From assembly GCF_001679785.1 (NCBI RefSeq), contig NZ_CP016291.1, positions 62,001 to 126,000 of the forward strand: DNA of 64,000 nt, written 5' to 3'. The notes below the pieces were generated by a model, which was not told where the DNA came from, did no database searches, and saw only the letters and a program-made list of their open reading frames with translations. Made by a program: the position numbers and the translations under genes. The DNA is from Rhizobium leguminosarum. Its GTDB lineage: Bacteria > Pseudomonadota > Alphaproteobacteria > Rhizobiales > Rhizobiaceae. Below, in pieces: positions 45,114-53,955 of the stretch (positions within the stretch are counted from its first letter, which is position 1; the number at the start of each line of letters is the position of its first letter).

Positions 45114-46049
45114 TCAGTATTTCGGCAGCCCGGGCGGATTGGTCTCGGATGCCGGCAAGGCTTCCTCGGACAGATGCCAGTGGTCGAGGATTTTTGCGTA
45201 GGTGCCATCCTTGATGAGGCCGTTGGTGGCGACAGTCAGCGCATCGGCCAGTCCGCTTCCCTTGCGGGTGGTGATCGCGACGTCCGAGCGATCCGGCCAG
45301 CCGGCGCTCAACGTGCCGACACGCTTGATGTTCTTGTCGCGCGCGGCGATGAAGACGAGCTGTGCATGCGGCTGGACGATGACGTCGGCCCGGCCGGAAC
45401 GCAGCGCGAGAAGGCTTGCCGCCTCGTCGTCGTAATATTGCAGCTCGATCGGTTTCAGGCCGGCGACGACATCTTCCTCGCTCCACTTCACCAGGATGCG
45501 CTCCTGGTTGGTGCCGGCCCCGACGATGATCCTGAGGCCTGCCGCATCCTTGGGCTCCTTGATCGAGGTGACAGGGCTGTCGGATTTTACGAAGAAGCCG
45601 TGCAGGCCCTGGCGGTAGGTGGAGAAATCGAATTTTTCCTTGCGCTGCTCGGTGACCCCGACATTGGAGATGACGGCATCATACTTGCCCGAGGCGAGCC
45701 CGAGTGGCCAGTCGATCCAGGCGACCGGCACGATCTCCAGCGTCAAGCCGAGGCTATCGGCAATGGCATAGGCATAATCGGGATCTGCCCCGACCACGGT
45801 CTTGGCGTCGGTGGCATAGGTGGCAAGCGGCGGGCCGCCGGGGCTGACGGCGATGGTGAACTTGCCTGATGTGACGAACTTGAAATGCTTCGGGATTGCG
45901 GCAATGGCCGCATCGTTCTTGGCGGCGTGAAGCCGGCCCGGCTGCTCTGGGCTGAGGTCGAAATCCTCGGCTGCATGGATTGCACCGAAGGAAAGGGCAG
46001 ACGCCATGGCGGCGATCAGCAGGGTCCGGAATGCCGGGATGGCAATCAT
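45114..46049 (-). CDS. Amino-acid-type ABC transporter substrate-binding protein (second copy)
   Basis: 311 residues with a signal peptide (cleavage near IHA-AED, about residue 26). FTIAVSPGGPPLATYATDAKTVVGADPDYAYAIADSLG and GKYDAVISNVGVTEQRKEKFDFSTY are family 3 solute-binding features. It is clearly a paralogue of the next gene upstream, so the locus has two receptors for one transporter core, perhaps with different ligands. Confidence 0.9.
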   Translation of the reverse strand: MIAIPAFRTLLIAAMASALSFGAIHAAEDFDLSPEQPGRLHAAKNDAAIAAIPKHFKFVTSGKFTIAVSPGGPPLATYATDAKTVVGADPDYAYAIADSLGLTLEIVPVAWIDWPLGLASGKYDAVISNVGVTEQRKEKFDFSTYRQGLHGFFVKSDSPVTSIKEPKDAAGLRIIVGAGTNQERILVKWSEEDVVAGLKPIELQYYDDEAASLLALRSGRADVIVQPHAQLVFIAARDKNIKRVGTLSAGWPDRSDVAITTRKGSGLADALTVATNGLIKDGTYAKILDHWHLSEEALPASETNPPGLPKY

Positions 46050-46079
46050 CGTCTTCAATCTCCAAATTGTCAGGCAGAT

Positions 46080-46102
46080 GGCCGGCAGGGATCCTGCCGG
46101 CC
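46080..46102 (-). other. Intercistronic stem-loop between the paired binding-protein genes
   Basis: GGCCGGCAGG and CCTGCCGGCC form a perfect 10-bp stem with a GAT loop in the 68-base gap. It follows the first receptor gene and has no U-run. Confidence 0.65.
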
Positions 46103-46117
46103 CAATAGGAATCTCGA

Positions 46118-47062
46118 TTAGGAACCGCTCTTCGGCAGGCCAGGCGGGTTGGTCTGGGCCTTTTCGATCGCTTCGGGACCGAGGTTCCATGTATCGAGGA
46201 TCTGCCGATAGGCGCCGCTGGCGATCAGGTCGTTGACGACATCGGTCAAGGGAGCAGCCAGGCCGCTGCCCTTGCGTGTGGTGACGGCAATTTCTGCCGT
46301 GATCGGCCAGCCGCCACTGACGGTGCCGACAAGCTTGGTCTTACCATTTATCCCCGCCGAATAGGCCTGCGTCGCGTTCACGCTGAAAACCGTGTCGGCC
46401 CTGCCGGACTGAACGGCAAGATCCTTGACCGCGTCGTCGTCATAATATTGCACCTCGATCGGCTTCAGGCCGGCGGCGACGTTCTCGCGATCCCACTCCA
46501 GCAGGATTTTTTCCTGGTTGGTGCCGGCATCGGTGATCACCTTCAGGCCGGCAATATCCCTCGGCTGCTTGATCGCCGTAATCGAACTGTCGGCCTTGAC
46601 ATAAAAGCCAAGCTCATCCTTGCGGTAGGTCGAGAAATCGAATTTCTCCTTGCGTTCTTCCGTGACGGTCACGTTGGAGATCACCGCGTCGAACTTTCCG
46701 GAGGTCAGCCCCAACGGCCAATCGGCCCAGGCAACGGAAACCAGTTCGAGCTTCAGGCCCAGGGTGTCGGCAATGGCCTGCGCCAGATCGACGTCGTAAC
46801 CGATGACGGTCTTGGAATCGGAGGCATAATCATGCAGCGGCAGATTGCCGCTCGAGCTGATGCCGACAGTGAAGACACCGTTTTCGACGAACTTGAAATC
46901 CTTGACTTCGGCAATGCGCTTCTCGTTCTTTTCCACCCGCAGCCGGTTCGGCTGCTCCGGGCTGAGATCGAACTTCTGCTGCGCCTTAGCGGAACCGAAA
47001 CCGATCGCCGTAAGAGTGACGGCTCCCGCAATCAGAAGCCTTGCCCTATCTGTAAATGTCAT
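46118..47062 (-). CDS. Amino-acid-type ABC transporter substrate-binding protein (first copy)
   Basis: 314 residues from ATG 47062 with GAAGGGG upstream; earlier codons in the same frame overlap the ATPase gene. Signal peptide cleavage near AKA-QQKF (about 27). FTVGISSSGNLPLHDYASDSKTVIGYDVDLAQAIADTLG is a family 3 receptor feature. Paralogous to the downstream copy, with the shared FDLSPEQP-RL segment after the signal. It likely binds a sulfur amino acid derivative given the operon enzymes. Confidence 0.9.
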   Translation of the reverse strand: MTFTDRARLLIAGAVTLTAIGFGSAKAQQKFDLSPEQPNRLRVEKNEKRIAEVKDFKFVENGVFTVGISSSGNLPLHDYASDSKTVIGYDVDLAQAIADTLGLKLELVSVAWADWPLGLTSGKFDAVISNVTVTEERKEKFDFSTYRKDELGFYVKADSSITAIKQPRDIAGLKVITDAGTNQEKILLEWDRENVAAGLKPIEVQYYDDDAVKDLAVQSGRADTVFSVNATQAYSAGINGKTKLVGTVSGGWPITAEIAVTTRKGSGLAAPLTDVVNDLIASGAYRQILDTWNLGPEAIEKAQTNPPGLPKSGS

Positions 47063-47151
47063 GCCCCTTCTCCATTTCATTTTTAAGTTGTGGTTTGTCA
47101 TTCGACCGGGGCAGCCCGTCGCGGCCCGGCATTTCGCCAGCGCTATAGGCG

Positions 47152-48927
47152 CTAGAGAACCTTGGCGAGGCATTCCCGCGTACGGGGATGTTCCGCTTGT
47201 GCGAAGATGCGGGCCGGCGGCCCAGCCTCCAGAATGCGGCCGCTGTCCATGAAGACGACCGTGTCGGCGACTTCGCGGGCAAAACCGACCTCATGGGTAA
47301 CGATGACGAGCGTCGTGCCGCTGCGGGCAAGTTCCTTGATGACGTCGAGCACTTCGCCGACGAGCTCCGGGTCAAGCGCCGATGTCGGCTCGTCGAAGAG
47401 CAGCACCTTCGGGCGGAGCGCCAGTGCGCGGGCGATCGCCACACGCTGCTGCTGGCCGCCGGAAAGCTGGCGCGGATAGGCATTGATCTTGTCGCTAAGG
47501 CCGATGCGTGCCAGCAGCTCCTGCGCCAGCTGCACGGCGTCCTCACGGCCGATGCCGCGAACTTGGATCGGTGCCTCGATGAGGTTTTCGAGCACGGTCA
47601 GATGCGGAAAGAGATTGAAGCTCTGGAAGACCATGCCGATATCGGCGCGGCGTTTGAGAATATCCTTTTCCTTGAGCTCATAGAGCGTGTCGCCCCTCCT
47701 GCTGTAGCCGACGAAATCGCCGTCCACCGAGATGAAACCCTCATCGACACGCTCCAGGTGGTTGATGGCGCGCAGAAGCGTCGACTTGCCCGAGCCGGAC
47801 GGACCGAGGATGGCGGTCACGCTGCCGGCCGGCAGGCTGAGCTCGACATCGTCGAGCACTTTCAGCGAGCCGAAGCTTTTGGAAATGCCGTGAATGCGCA
47901 CCGCGCCGCCAGCGGCCCGCAGCGTCGCTGCATCCTGGAAACCGATCTTGCGCACGGTGTCGGTCGCCGTATCGAGGACAGGCAGCGGACGGCGGAAACG
48001 CTCGAAAAATGACTGGAAGGGCAACGGCGTCGGATTGCGCACGGCGCCTTTGGAGAAGTAGCGTTCGATATAGCGCTGAGCAATCGACAGCACCGTCATG
48101 ATGATCAGATACCAGACGGTCGCGACCATCAGCAGCGGAATGACTTCGAGATTGCGGCGGTAGATCACTTGGACCGTATAGAAGAGCTCCGGCAGCGCCA
48201 GCACGTAGACCATGGAGGTGCTCTTCGCCAGTCCGATGAGTTCGTTGAAGCCGGTCGGCAGGATCGAGCGCATGGCCTGCGGCAGCACGATGCGGAAGGC
48301 CTGCCGGCGGCGCGGCAGGCCGAGTGCGGCGGCGGCCTCCAGCTGTCCGTGATCCACCGAGAGAATACCGCCGCGCACGATCTCGGCGAAGAAGGCCGAC
48401 TGGTTGAGCGTCAGGCCGAGAAAAGCGGCGGCAAAGGGCGTCAGCAATTGCACTGTGGGATAGTCGAGGAAAAAGGTATCGGTGAAGGGAATGCCGATCT
48501 TGATCGTCTCGTAGAGGTAGCCGAGATTGTTCAAGATCAGCAGCAGCACGATGACCGGGATCGAGCGCAGCAGCCAGATATAGCCCCAGGAAAGACCGGA
48601 GAGCAGCGGCGACTTGGAAACGCGGGCAAGCGCCAGAGCCGTTCCGAGGATGGAGCCGGATATGGCGGCAAGCACGGTCAAAAGCAGCGTCCTGCCGAGA
48701 CCGACGAGGACTGGTTCGGCAAAGAACCATTCAGCAAAGACGCCCCAACCCCAGCGCGGATTGGTGAAGATGGAATAGAGCACGGCGATGATGACGACGG
48801 CGGCAAAGATCGTGCCTGCCAGGCGGCCCGGATGACGCGCCGGCACGATGCGGTAACGGGAATAATCCTTCGATTCTGCCGTCCTGCTGCCGGGGTCGAT
48901 GCCGGCGAAATCCGTCGTCAGTGCCAT
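47152..48927 (-). CDS. Fused amino-acid ABC transporter permease-ATPase
   Basis: 591 residues. Residues about 1-310 form a HisM/GlnP-type permease (coupling loop [27 protein letters not shown]), and residues about 340-591 an ABC ATPase (Walker [10 protein letters not shown] near 374, signature LSGGQQQR, Walker [26 protein letters not shown]). Normally these are separate genes. A homodimer of this fusion would supply both membrane and both ATPase subunits, consistent with no other permease in the operon. The paired receptors downstream feed it. Confidence 0.9.
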   Translation of the reverse strand: MALTTDFAGIDPGSRTAESKDYSRYRIVPARHPGRLAGTIFAAVVIIAVLYSIFTNPRWGWGVFAEWFFAEPVLVGLGRTLLLTVLAAISGSILGTALALARVSKSPLLSGLSWGYIWLLRSIPVIVLLLILNNLGYLYETIKIGIPFTDTFFLDYPTVQLLTPFAAAFLGLTLNQSAFFAEIVRGGILSVDHGQLEAAAALGLPRRRQAFRIVLPQAMRSILPTGFNELIGLAKSTSMVYVLALPELFYTVQVIYRRNLEVIPLLMVATVWYLIIMTVLSIAQRYIERYFSKGAVRNPTPLPFQSFFERFRRPLPVLDTATDTVRKIGFQDAATLRAAGGAVRIHGISKSFGSLKVLDDVELSLPAGSVTAILGPSGSGKSTLLRAINHLERVDEGFISVDGDFVGYSRRGDTLYELKEKDILKRRADIGMVFQSFNLFPHLTVLENLIEAPIQVRGIGREDAVQLAQELLARIGLSDKINAYPRQLSGGQQQRVAIARALALRPKVLLFDEPTSALDPELVGEVLDVIKELARSGTTLVIVTHEVGFAREVADTVVFMDSGRILEAGPPARIFAQAEHPRTRECLAKVL

Positions 48928-48964
48928 GGTGCTTCCCTTTTATGATTGTCGGTCTTTGCCGTTT

Positions 48965-49510
48965 TCAGAAATTTGCGCCGGCCACGCGCAGGCGCGGTTC
49001 GGCATCTTCGAGAGTCCGCTGGACGAGATGGGTGATGTCCTTCTCGAAGGGCAGGCTCTTGTAGATTTCGGGATCAGCGGAGATGTCGAAGAGAGCGGTG
49101 TAGCCATAGTTCAGATAGAGGCCGACCGCCTCGGGCTGGCGAAAGCCCGTCGTCAGGTAGATGCGGGAATAGCCTTGACGGGCGGCCTGGGCCTCCAATT
49201 CCACCAGCACCTTGCGGGCAAGGCCCTGGCGGCGCAGATCGGAGCGCGTCCAGATGCGTTTGAACTCGGCCGTGCATTCGTCATAGTTCTTGAAGGCGCC
49301 GCCACCGATGGTTTCGCCATCACGGATCAACAGGAGAAAATTGCCGTCAGGCGGCGCAAAGGCTTCGGGAGGATAACGATTGAGCTCGGCCGCAGCACCT
49401 TCGGCATTGAAATAATTGCCGTAGCGGCTGTCGTATTCGTGGATCAATTCATCGATCAGCGGCTTGGCGCGCGGGTCGAGAGGGCTGGCATAGAGAAACG
49501 TGTCGCTCAT
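48965..49510 (-). CDS. GNAT-family N-acetyltransferase
   Basis: 181 residues from ATG 49510. The acetyl-CoA site is in RRQGLARKVLVELEAQAARQGYSRIYLTTGFRQPEAVGLYLNYGY, the usual GNAT motif A/B pattern. In the comparable Bacillus ytm/yxe operons, an acetyltransferase N-acetylates an S-substituted cysteine before monooxygenase cleavage. The adjacent M20 deacetylase and LLM enzymes support the same role here (inference). Confidence 0.85.
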   Translation of the reverse strand: MSDTFLYASPLDPRAKPLIDELIHEYDSRYGNYFNAEGAAAELNRYPPEAFAPPDGNFLLLIRDGETIGGGAFKNYDECTAEFKRIWTRSDLRRQGLARKVLVELEAQAARQGYSRIYLTTGFRQPEAVGLYLNYGYTALFDISADPEIYKSLPFEKDITHLVQRTLEDAEPRLRVAGANF

Positions 49511-49515
49511 ATTCA

Positions 49516-50715
49516 TCACCCGTTGTCATCAGTGAGGAAGGTTTCGGCGAGCCGCACCCAGTAACGGGCGGCGGGCGCAATGATCGCGTCGTTGAAATTG
49601 TAGTGGGCGCTGTGGAGAGGAGCGCTGTCGCCGTTCCCGACGAAGAGGTAGCTGCCGGGATTTGCCTGCAGCATGAAGGCGAAATCCTCGCTCGCGGTTC
49701 TCGGCCGGAAGTCCTTCTCGATCGCCGCCGGGCCGAGTGCTTCATGGGCGACATCGCGGGCGAAGTCCGTCTCGGCTGCATGGTTGACCAGCGCCGGAAA
49801 GCCGAGGCGGTAATTCACATCCGCCTCGGCGCCGAAGCTTTCGGCCTGGGCGCGAGCAAGGGCGGGAATGCGCTCTCGCAACAGTTGGCGAACGGTCTCG
49901 CTGAAGGCCCGCATCGTGAGCTTCATCTCGACGCTCTCAGGGATTACGTTCGAGGCGGAGCCGGCATGGATCGAGCCGATGGTTGCGACCGCCATGTCCT
50001 GCGGGTCGACATTGCGGGAAACGACGCTCTGCAGGGCGGTGATGAAGGAGGCCGAGGCAAGCACCGGATCGACGGCGCGATGCGGCTCGGCGCCGTGGCC
50101 GCCCTTGCCGATGATCTTGATCACCGCCTGATCGACCGAGGCCATGGCCGGGCCGGTGACGAAGCCGAATTGGCCCGTCGGCACACCCGGCCAATTGTGC
50201 AGCCCGAAGACCGCATCGACAGGAAAACGTTCGAACAGGCCTTCCGAGATCATCTTGCGGGCGCCGGCGCCGATTTCCTCGGCGGGCTGGAAGATCAGCC
50301 GCAGCGTACCGCTGAAATTGCCGCTTTCGGCGAGATAGCGGGCGGCGGCGAGCAGGATCACTGTATGCCCGTCATGGCCGCAGGCATGCATGACGCCCGG
50401 ATTGCTGCTGGCATAGGCAAGACCGGTCGCCTCCTCAATCGGCAGCGCATCCATGTCGGCGCGAATACCAATCCGTCTTTTGCCGTCGCCGCGCCTGAGG
50501 GTGGCGACGATGCCGGTTCCGGCAATGCCCGTCGCCACTTCATAGCCCCAGGAGGAAAGGCGGGATGCCACGAGCTTGCTGGTCCTGAGCTCCTGGAACG
50601 CAAGCTCCGGATATTGGTGCAGGTCGTGGCGAAGCGCGATGATCTCGTCGAGATAGGCGGCGATGCCTCTCTCGACCGGATCCTTGCTGCGCGGGTTGTG
50701 AGCGATAATGTTCAT
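49516..50715 (-). CDS. M20-family amidohydrolase/N-deacetylase
   Basis: 399 residues with metal-binding segments ADMDALPIEE (about 86-95), MHACGHDGHT (about 107-116) and the catalytic glutamates in FQPAEEIGAGA, followed by the dimerisation domain and a C-terminal HSAHYNFND histidine. M20 peptidase-family enzymes of this type remove N-acyl groups from amino acids. With the adjacent acetyltransferase it would release cysteine after C-S bond cleavage of an N-acetylated S-alkylcysteine. Confidence 0.9.
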   Translation of the reverse strand: MNIIAHNPRSKDPVERGIAAYLDEIIALRHDLHQYPELAFQELRTSKLVASRLSSWGYEVATGIAGTGIVATLRRGDGKRRIGIRADMDALPIEEATGLAYASSNPGVMHACGHDGHTVILLAAARYLAESGNFSGTLRLIFQPAEEIGAGARKMISEGLFERFPVDAVFGLHNWPGVPTGQFGFVTGPAMASVDQAVIKIIGKGGHGAEPHRAVDPVLASASFITALQSVVSRNVDPQDMAVATIGSIHAGSASNVIPESVEMKLTMRAFSETVRQLLRERIPALARAQAESFGAEADVNYRLGFPALVNHAAETDFARDVAHEALGPAAIEKDFRPRTASEDFAFMLQANPGSYLFVGNGDSAPLHSAHYNFNDAIIAPAARYWVRLAETFLTDDNG

Positions 50716-50732
50716 GACGGTTCGTCGGCGCC

Positions 50733-52082
50733 TCAGGCGCCGACAGCCTTTCCGCGTTCGACCTGGTCCGCGCCCGTCGCGTACCGGCTTTCGCGGAAGG
50801 GCAGGCCCAGATGATCGCGCAGCGTCTCGCCCTTCAGGATCGGGTCGAAATAACCGCGCTCCGTGAGGATAGGCAGAACATATCCGGAGAAGTCGTCGAA
50901 GCCCTCGGCGATGACGGGAAAGCCGAGAATGAAGCCGTCGGCGGCGCCATGGTCCACCCAGCGGATGATCTCGTCGGCGATATGTTCCGCCGTGCCGATG
51001 AAGGCCGTGCGCGGCGTTGCCGAATCGAGCGCGACCTGGCGGAGCGTCAGGCCCTTCTCCCGCGCCGTCTTCTTGATGCGGTCGGTGGTGGCGCGGAAAT
51101 TGTTCCTGCCGATATCGCCGAGTTCGGGGAACGGCGCGTCGAGCGGATAGACGCTGAAATCATGATGATCGAAGAAACGGCCGAGATAGAGCAGCGCCTC
51201 CTCTGTCGTGACGAGGTTGCGGATCGCCTGATACTTGGCGTCCGCCTCTTCCTGCGTCGCACCGACGATCGGTCCGATACCCGGATAGAGACCGACTTCC
51301 GCGGCACTGCGGCCATGCGCAATCACGCTGTCCTTGAGCTGTCGGTAGAAGGCCTGGGCCTCCTCGAACGGCCCGCCATTGGTGAAGACCGCGTCGGCAT
51401 GTTTGCCGGCGAGCCGGATGCCGGAGTCCGAGGCGCCCGCCTGGAACACGACCGGCTGGCCCTGCTTGGAACGGCCGATGTTGAGCGGCCCCTCGACACG
51501 GAAGAAGCGGCCCTTGTGGTTGAGGCGATGCATCTTCGTCTTGTCGACAAAGACGCCGGTCTCGCGGTTGCGGACGAAGGCGTCGTCATCCCAGGAATCC
51601 CACAGGCCCTTGATCGCATCGATATAATCCTCGGCGATCTCGTAGCGCAGTTCATGCTCGGGATGTTCGCGGCTGTAGTTGCGGCCCGAGCCCTCAAGCG
51701 GCGAGGTCACCGCATTCCACCCTGTCCGGCCGCCGCTGATGAGATCGATCGAGGCGAACTGGCGGGCGATGGTGAAGGGATCGCTGTAGGAGGTCGAGAC
51801 TGTACCGACGAGGCCGATCTTCGAGGTCGAGGCGGCGAGCGAAGAGAGAATGGCGATCGGCTCGAACCGGTTGAGGAAATGCGGAATGGACTGCTCGTTG
51901 ATGTAGAGCCCGTCGGCGACGAAGGCGAAAGCGATGCCGGCCGCCTCCGCCTTGCGCGCCGTCTTGACGAAGAAATCGAAATTGACGCTGGCATCGGCCG
52001 GTCCGCTTGGATGTTTCCAGGCATTCATGTGACCGCCGGGACCCTGCAGCATGATGCCGAACGTGACGTGTTTTTGAGCCAT
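50733..52082 (-). CDS. NtaA/SnaA/DszA-family FMN-dependent monooxygenase
   Basis: 449 residues. VTFGIMLQGPGGHMNAWKHP at the start, GRTGWNAVTSPLEGSGRNY near 133 and WDDDAFVRNRETGVFVD are characteristic of the nitrilotriacetate/dibenzothiophene-sulfone monooxygenase family. Relatives oxidatively cleave C-S bonds of N-acetyl-S-alkylcysteines. It needs reduced FMN, presumably from the reductase at 42680-43240. It is 17 bases from the M20 gene. Confidence 0.9.
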   Translation of the reverse strand: MAQKHVTFGIMLQGPGGHMNAWKHPSGPADASVNFDFFVKTARKAEAAGIAFAFVADGLYINEQSIPHFLNRFEPIAILSSLAASTSKIGLVGTVSTSYSDPFTIARQFASIDLISGGRTGWNAVTSPLEGSGRNYSREHPEHELRYEIAEDYIDAIKGLWDSWDDDAFVRNRETGVFVDKTKMHRLNHKGRFFRVEGPLNIGRSKQGQPVVFQAGASDSGIRLAGKHADAVFTNGGPFEEAQAFYRQLKDSVIAHGRSAAEVGLYPGIGPIVGATQEEADAKYQAIRNLVTTEEALLYLGRFFDHHDFSVYPLDAPFPELGDIGRNNFRATTDRIKKTAREKGLTLRQVALDSATPRTAFIGTAEHIADEIIRWVDHGAADGFILGFPVIAEGFDDFSGYVLPILTERGYFDPILKGETLRDHLGLPFRESRYATGADQVERGKAVGA

Positions 52083-52106
52083 GGGATCAATCCTCCTTGG
52101 AAACGG

Positions 52107-53099
52107 TCAGGCGACGAGAGAAAGCCGCTCCTTGGCGAGCAGCTCAATGGAGGCCAGGCGCTCGGCAACCGAAAGCGCCGGCGTGTCGAGCACGAACTCC
52201 TTAACCCCGTAGCGGCGGTGAAGTTCGTCCAGCTCCTTGCGGATCTGCTCCGCCGTGCCATGCAGCACGCTCGGCACCTTTTCCTCGATGTGGTAATCGG
52301 TGATGCCGGCCTGGCGAGCGAATTCGGCCGCCTGCTCCTCGCTGCCGACATTGACGGTCTGGCCGTTCGGCAGAAATATCTTGACGATGCGCAGCTTGCC
52401 GACGCGCTCGCGGGCATAGTCCTCGCTTTCGGCGGCAAAGGCTGCAAGCGCCAGGATCGGGCGCTTGCCACCGGATGCCCGCTCATAGGCCTCGAAGGTC
52501 CTGCGCAGATTGTCGGGATCGCCGTTCAGGTGACCGGCGAAAACAAGCTCCCAGCCCTTCTCGGCAGCGAGCTCGGCGCTTTCGACGCTGGCGCCGAGCA
52601 GGAAACGCTCAGGCGCAGTCGGCGGGAAAGGCGTCGCCTGCGCGCCGTCGTAATTCGGGTCGGCGGCGAGATAGATATTGAGATCGGAAAGCTGGCTTGA
52701 AAAATCCGGCTTCCTGGCCGGATCGACGGCAAGCTGCAGGGCGCGCGTCGAGAGCGGAAAGCCGCCCGGCGCCTTGCCGACACCGAGATCGACACGGCCG
52801 GGCGCAAGCGACGCCAACAAATTGAAGGTCTCGGCAACCTTATAGGCGCTGTAGTGCTGTAGCATGACGCCGCCGGAGCCGATGCGGATCCTCGATGTCC
52901 TGGCGAGAAGATAGGCTATCAGCGCCTCCGGCGCGGAACTCGCCAGGTTGGACATGTTATGATGCTCGGCGACCCAGAAACGGTGATAACCGAGTTCCTC
53001 GGCCCGGGCGGCAATCTTTACCGTCGCCCGCAGCGCATCCGCGGCCGTCAGACCCTGTTCGATCGGGCTTTTGTCGAGAAGACTGAGGAGGTAGGTCAT
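52107..53099 (-). CDS. MsnO8-type LLM oxidoreductase
   Basis: 330 residues beginning MTYLLSLLDKSPIEQGLTAADAL, with FWVAEHHNMSNLASSAPEALIAYL, RIRIGSGGVMLQHYSAYKVAE and RVDLGVGKAPGG. It belongs to the single-chain LLM subgroup related to luciferase alpha chains. First gene of the nine-gene sulfur operon; a palindromic GTCTA element lies 35 bases upstream. Confidence 0.88.
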   Translation of the reverse strand: MTYLLSLLDKSPIEQGLTAADALRATVKIAARAEELGYHRFWVAEHHNMSNLASSAPEALIAYLLARTSRIRIGSGGVMLQHYSAYKVAETFNLLASLAPGRVDLGVGKAPGGFPLSTRALQLAVDPARKPDFSSQLSDLNIYLAADPNYDGAQATPFPPTAPERFLLGASVESAELAAEKGWELVFAGHLNGDPDNLRRTFEAYERASGGKRPILALAAFAAESEDYARERVGKLRIVKIFLPNGQTVNVGSEEQAAEFARQAGITDYHIEEKVPSVLHGTAEQIRKELDELHRRYGVKEFVLDTPALSVAERLASIELLAKERLSLVA

Positions 53100-53133
53100 G
53101 GCACCACGATCCGATCCTTGGTTGCAAAGTTTA

Positions 53134-53152
53134 GTCTATAAAATCAGTAGAC
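53134..53152 (-). promoter_or_regulatory. Predicted operator of the nine-gene sulfur operon
   Basis: GTCTA-n9-TAGAC (53134-53152) is a perfect 5-bp inverted repeat of the type bound by LysR regulators, in an AT-rich stretch 35 bases upstream of the first gene. Similar elements precede the FMN reductase operon and tauA. No candidate regulator is encoded nearby. The remaining 53153-53318 shows nothing distinctive. Confidence 0.5.
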
Positions 53153-53318
53153 AAACTTCATTATAAGAAATGGCATTCTCTTTCGAACGCGTTGAGTGAA
53201 AAAAGCGGCCGCAGCCAGGATGGGGAATCGGATGCCGGGAATTGTTCCGCCACCATCGAAAGGCTTCTTTCAATCGACCACTTCATGGTCTATATTCTGG
53301 TCGAAATGGAGTAACCGC

Positions 53319-53600
53319 ATGAAGCTGTCAGAACAGGTCAAACCGATCAGCTATCTCAAGGCGCATGCGCCGGAGATCATCCGGACGCTGAAGGATAATC
53401 CGCAACCGGTCGTCATTACGCTTCACGGAGAGGCGAAAGCCATCCTTCAGGACGTCGGCCAATACGAAGAAACCCAGGAGACACTGGCGCTCCTGAAGGT
53501 GTTGGCGCTCACCAACCGGCAAGTCGAGGACGGCAAACTGCGCCCTGCTGCGGAGTCCTTCGCGCGCATCCGCAAACGTCTGGCCGACAGCCAATCCTGA
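53319..53600 (+). CDS. Phd/YefM-type antitoxin
   Basis: 93 residues from ATG 53319 with GGAG 8 bases upstream (the frame from 53196 is much longer but lacks a ribosome site and family sequence). MKLSEQVKPISYLKAHAPEIIRTL and QPVVITLHGEAKAILQDVGQYEE are typical of Phd/YefM N-terminal domains. It should bind DNA and neutralise the downstream ParE toxin; the stop overlaps the toxin start by one base. Confidence 0.9.
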   Translation: MKLSEQVKPISYLKAHAPEIIRTLKDNPQPVVITLHGEAKAILQDVGQYEETQETLALLKVLALTNRQVEDGKLRPAAESFARIRKRLADSQS

Positions 53601-53926
53601 TGCCATATCGTGTTCTTTTCGCCGAGGACGCGGAACGCGACATCGAGGATCTCTATCGCTTCATCGCTAGCCGCGACGGCGCCGAGACGGCGGACCGCAT
53701 CCTGACGGAAATCGAGAGTGCCTGCGCCGAGCTTGAAGAATTCCCCGCCCGCGGAAATATTCCGAAGGAGTTGGCGGGGATCGGAATTTCCGAATATCGG
53801 GAACTGCACCATAAGCCGTGGCGCATGATCTATCGGATATTGGGCACGGATGTTGTCGTCTACTGCGTCGTAGACGGGCGTCGCGACATGCAGAGTTTTC
53901 TGGAGCGAAGGCTTATCCGCGCTTAG
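53600..53926 (+). CDS. parE: ParE/RelE-family toxin
   Basis: 108 residues: MPYRVLFAEDAERDIEDLYRFIASRDG and YRELHHKPWRMIYRILGTDVVVYCVVDGRRDM fit the RelE/ParE fold. ParE toxins target DNA gyrase; RelE types cleave mRNA. With the antitoxin it forms a type II module converging on repC, where it probably aids plasmid maintenance by post-segregational killing. Confidence 0.9.
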   Translation: MPYRVLFAEDAERDIEDLYRFIASRDGAETADRILTEIESACAELEEFPARGNIPKELAGIGISEYRELHHKPWRMIYRILGTDVVVYCVVDGRRDMQSFLERRLIRA

Positions 53927-53955
53927 CCGCACGCTGCCCACACGGAGGCTGAACA

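Noticed and set aside
46118..47173. Extended N-terminus of the first sulfur-locus receptor
   Set aside because: The extra 37 residues overlap the ATPase gene and lack a signal sequence; ATG 47062 has a good ribosome site and starts the signal peptide.
50811..52700. 629-residue plus-strand frame over the two LLM genes
   Set aside because: Antisense shadow; the minus-strand frames show clear luciferase-like motifs.
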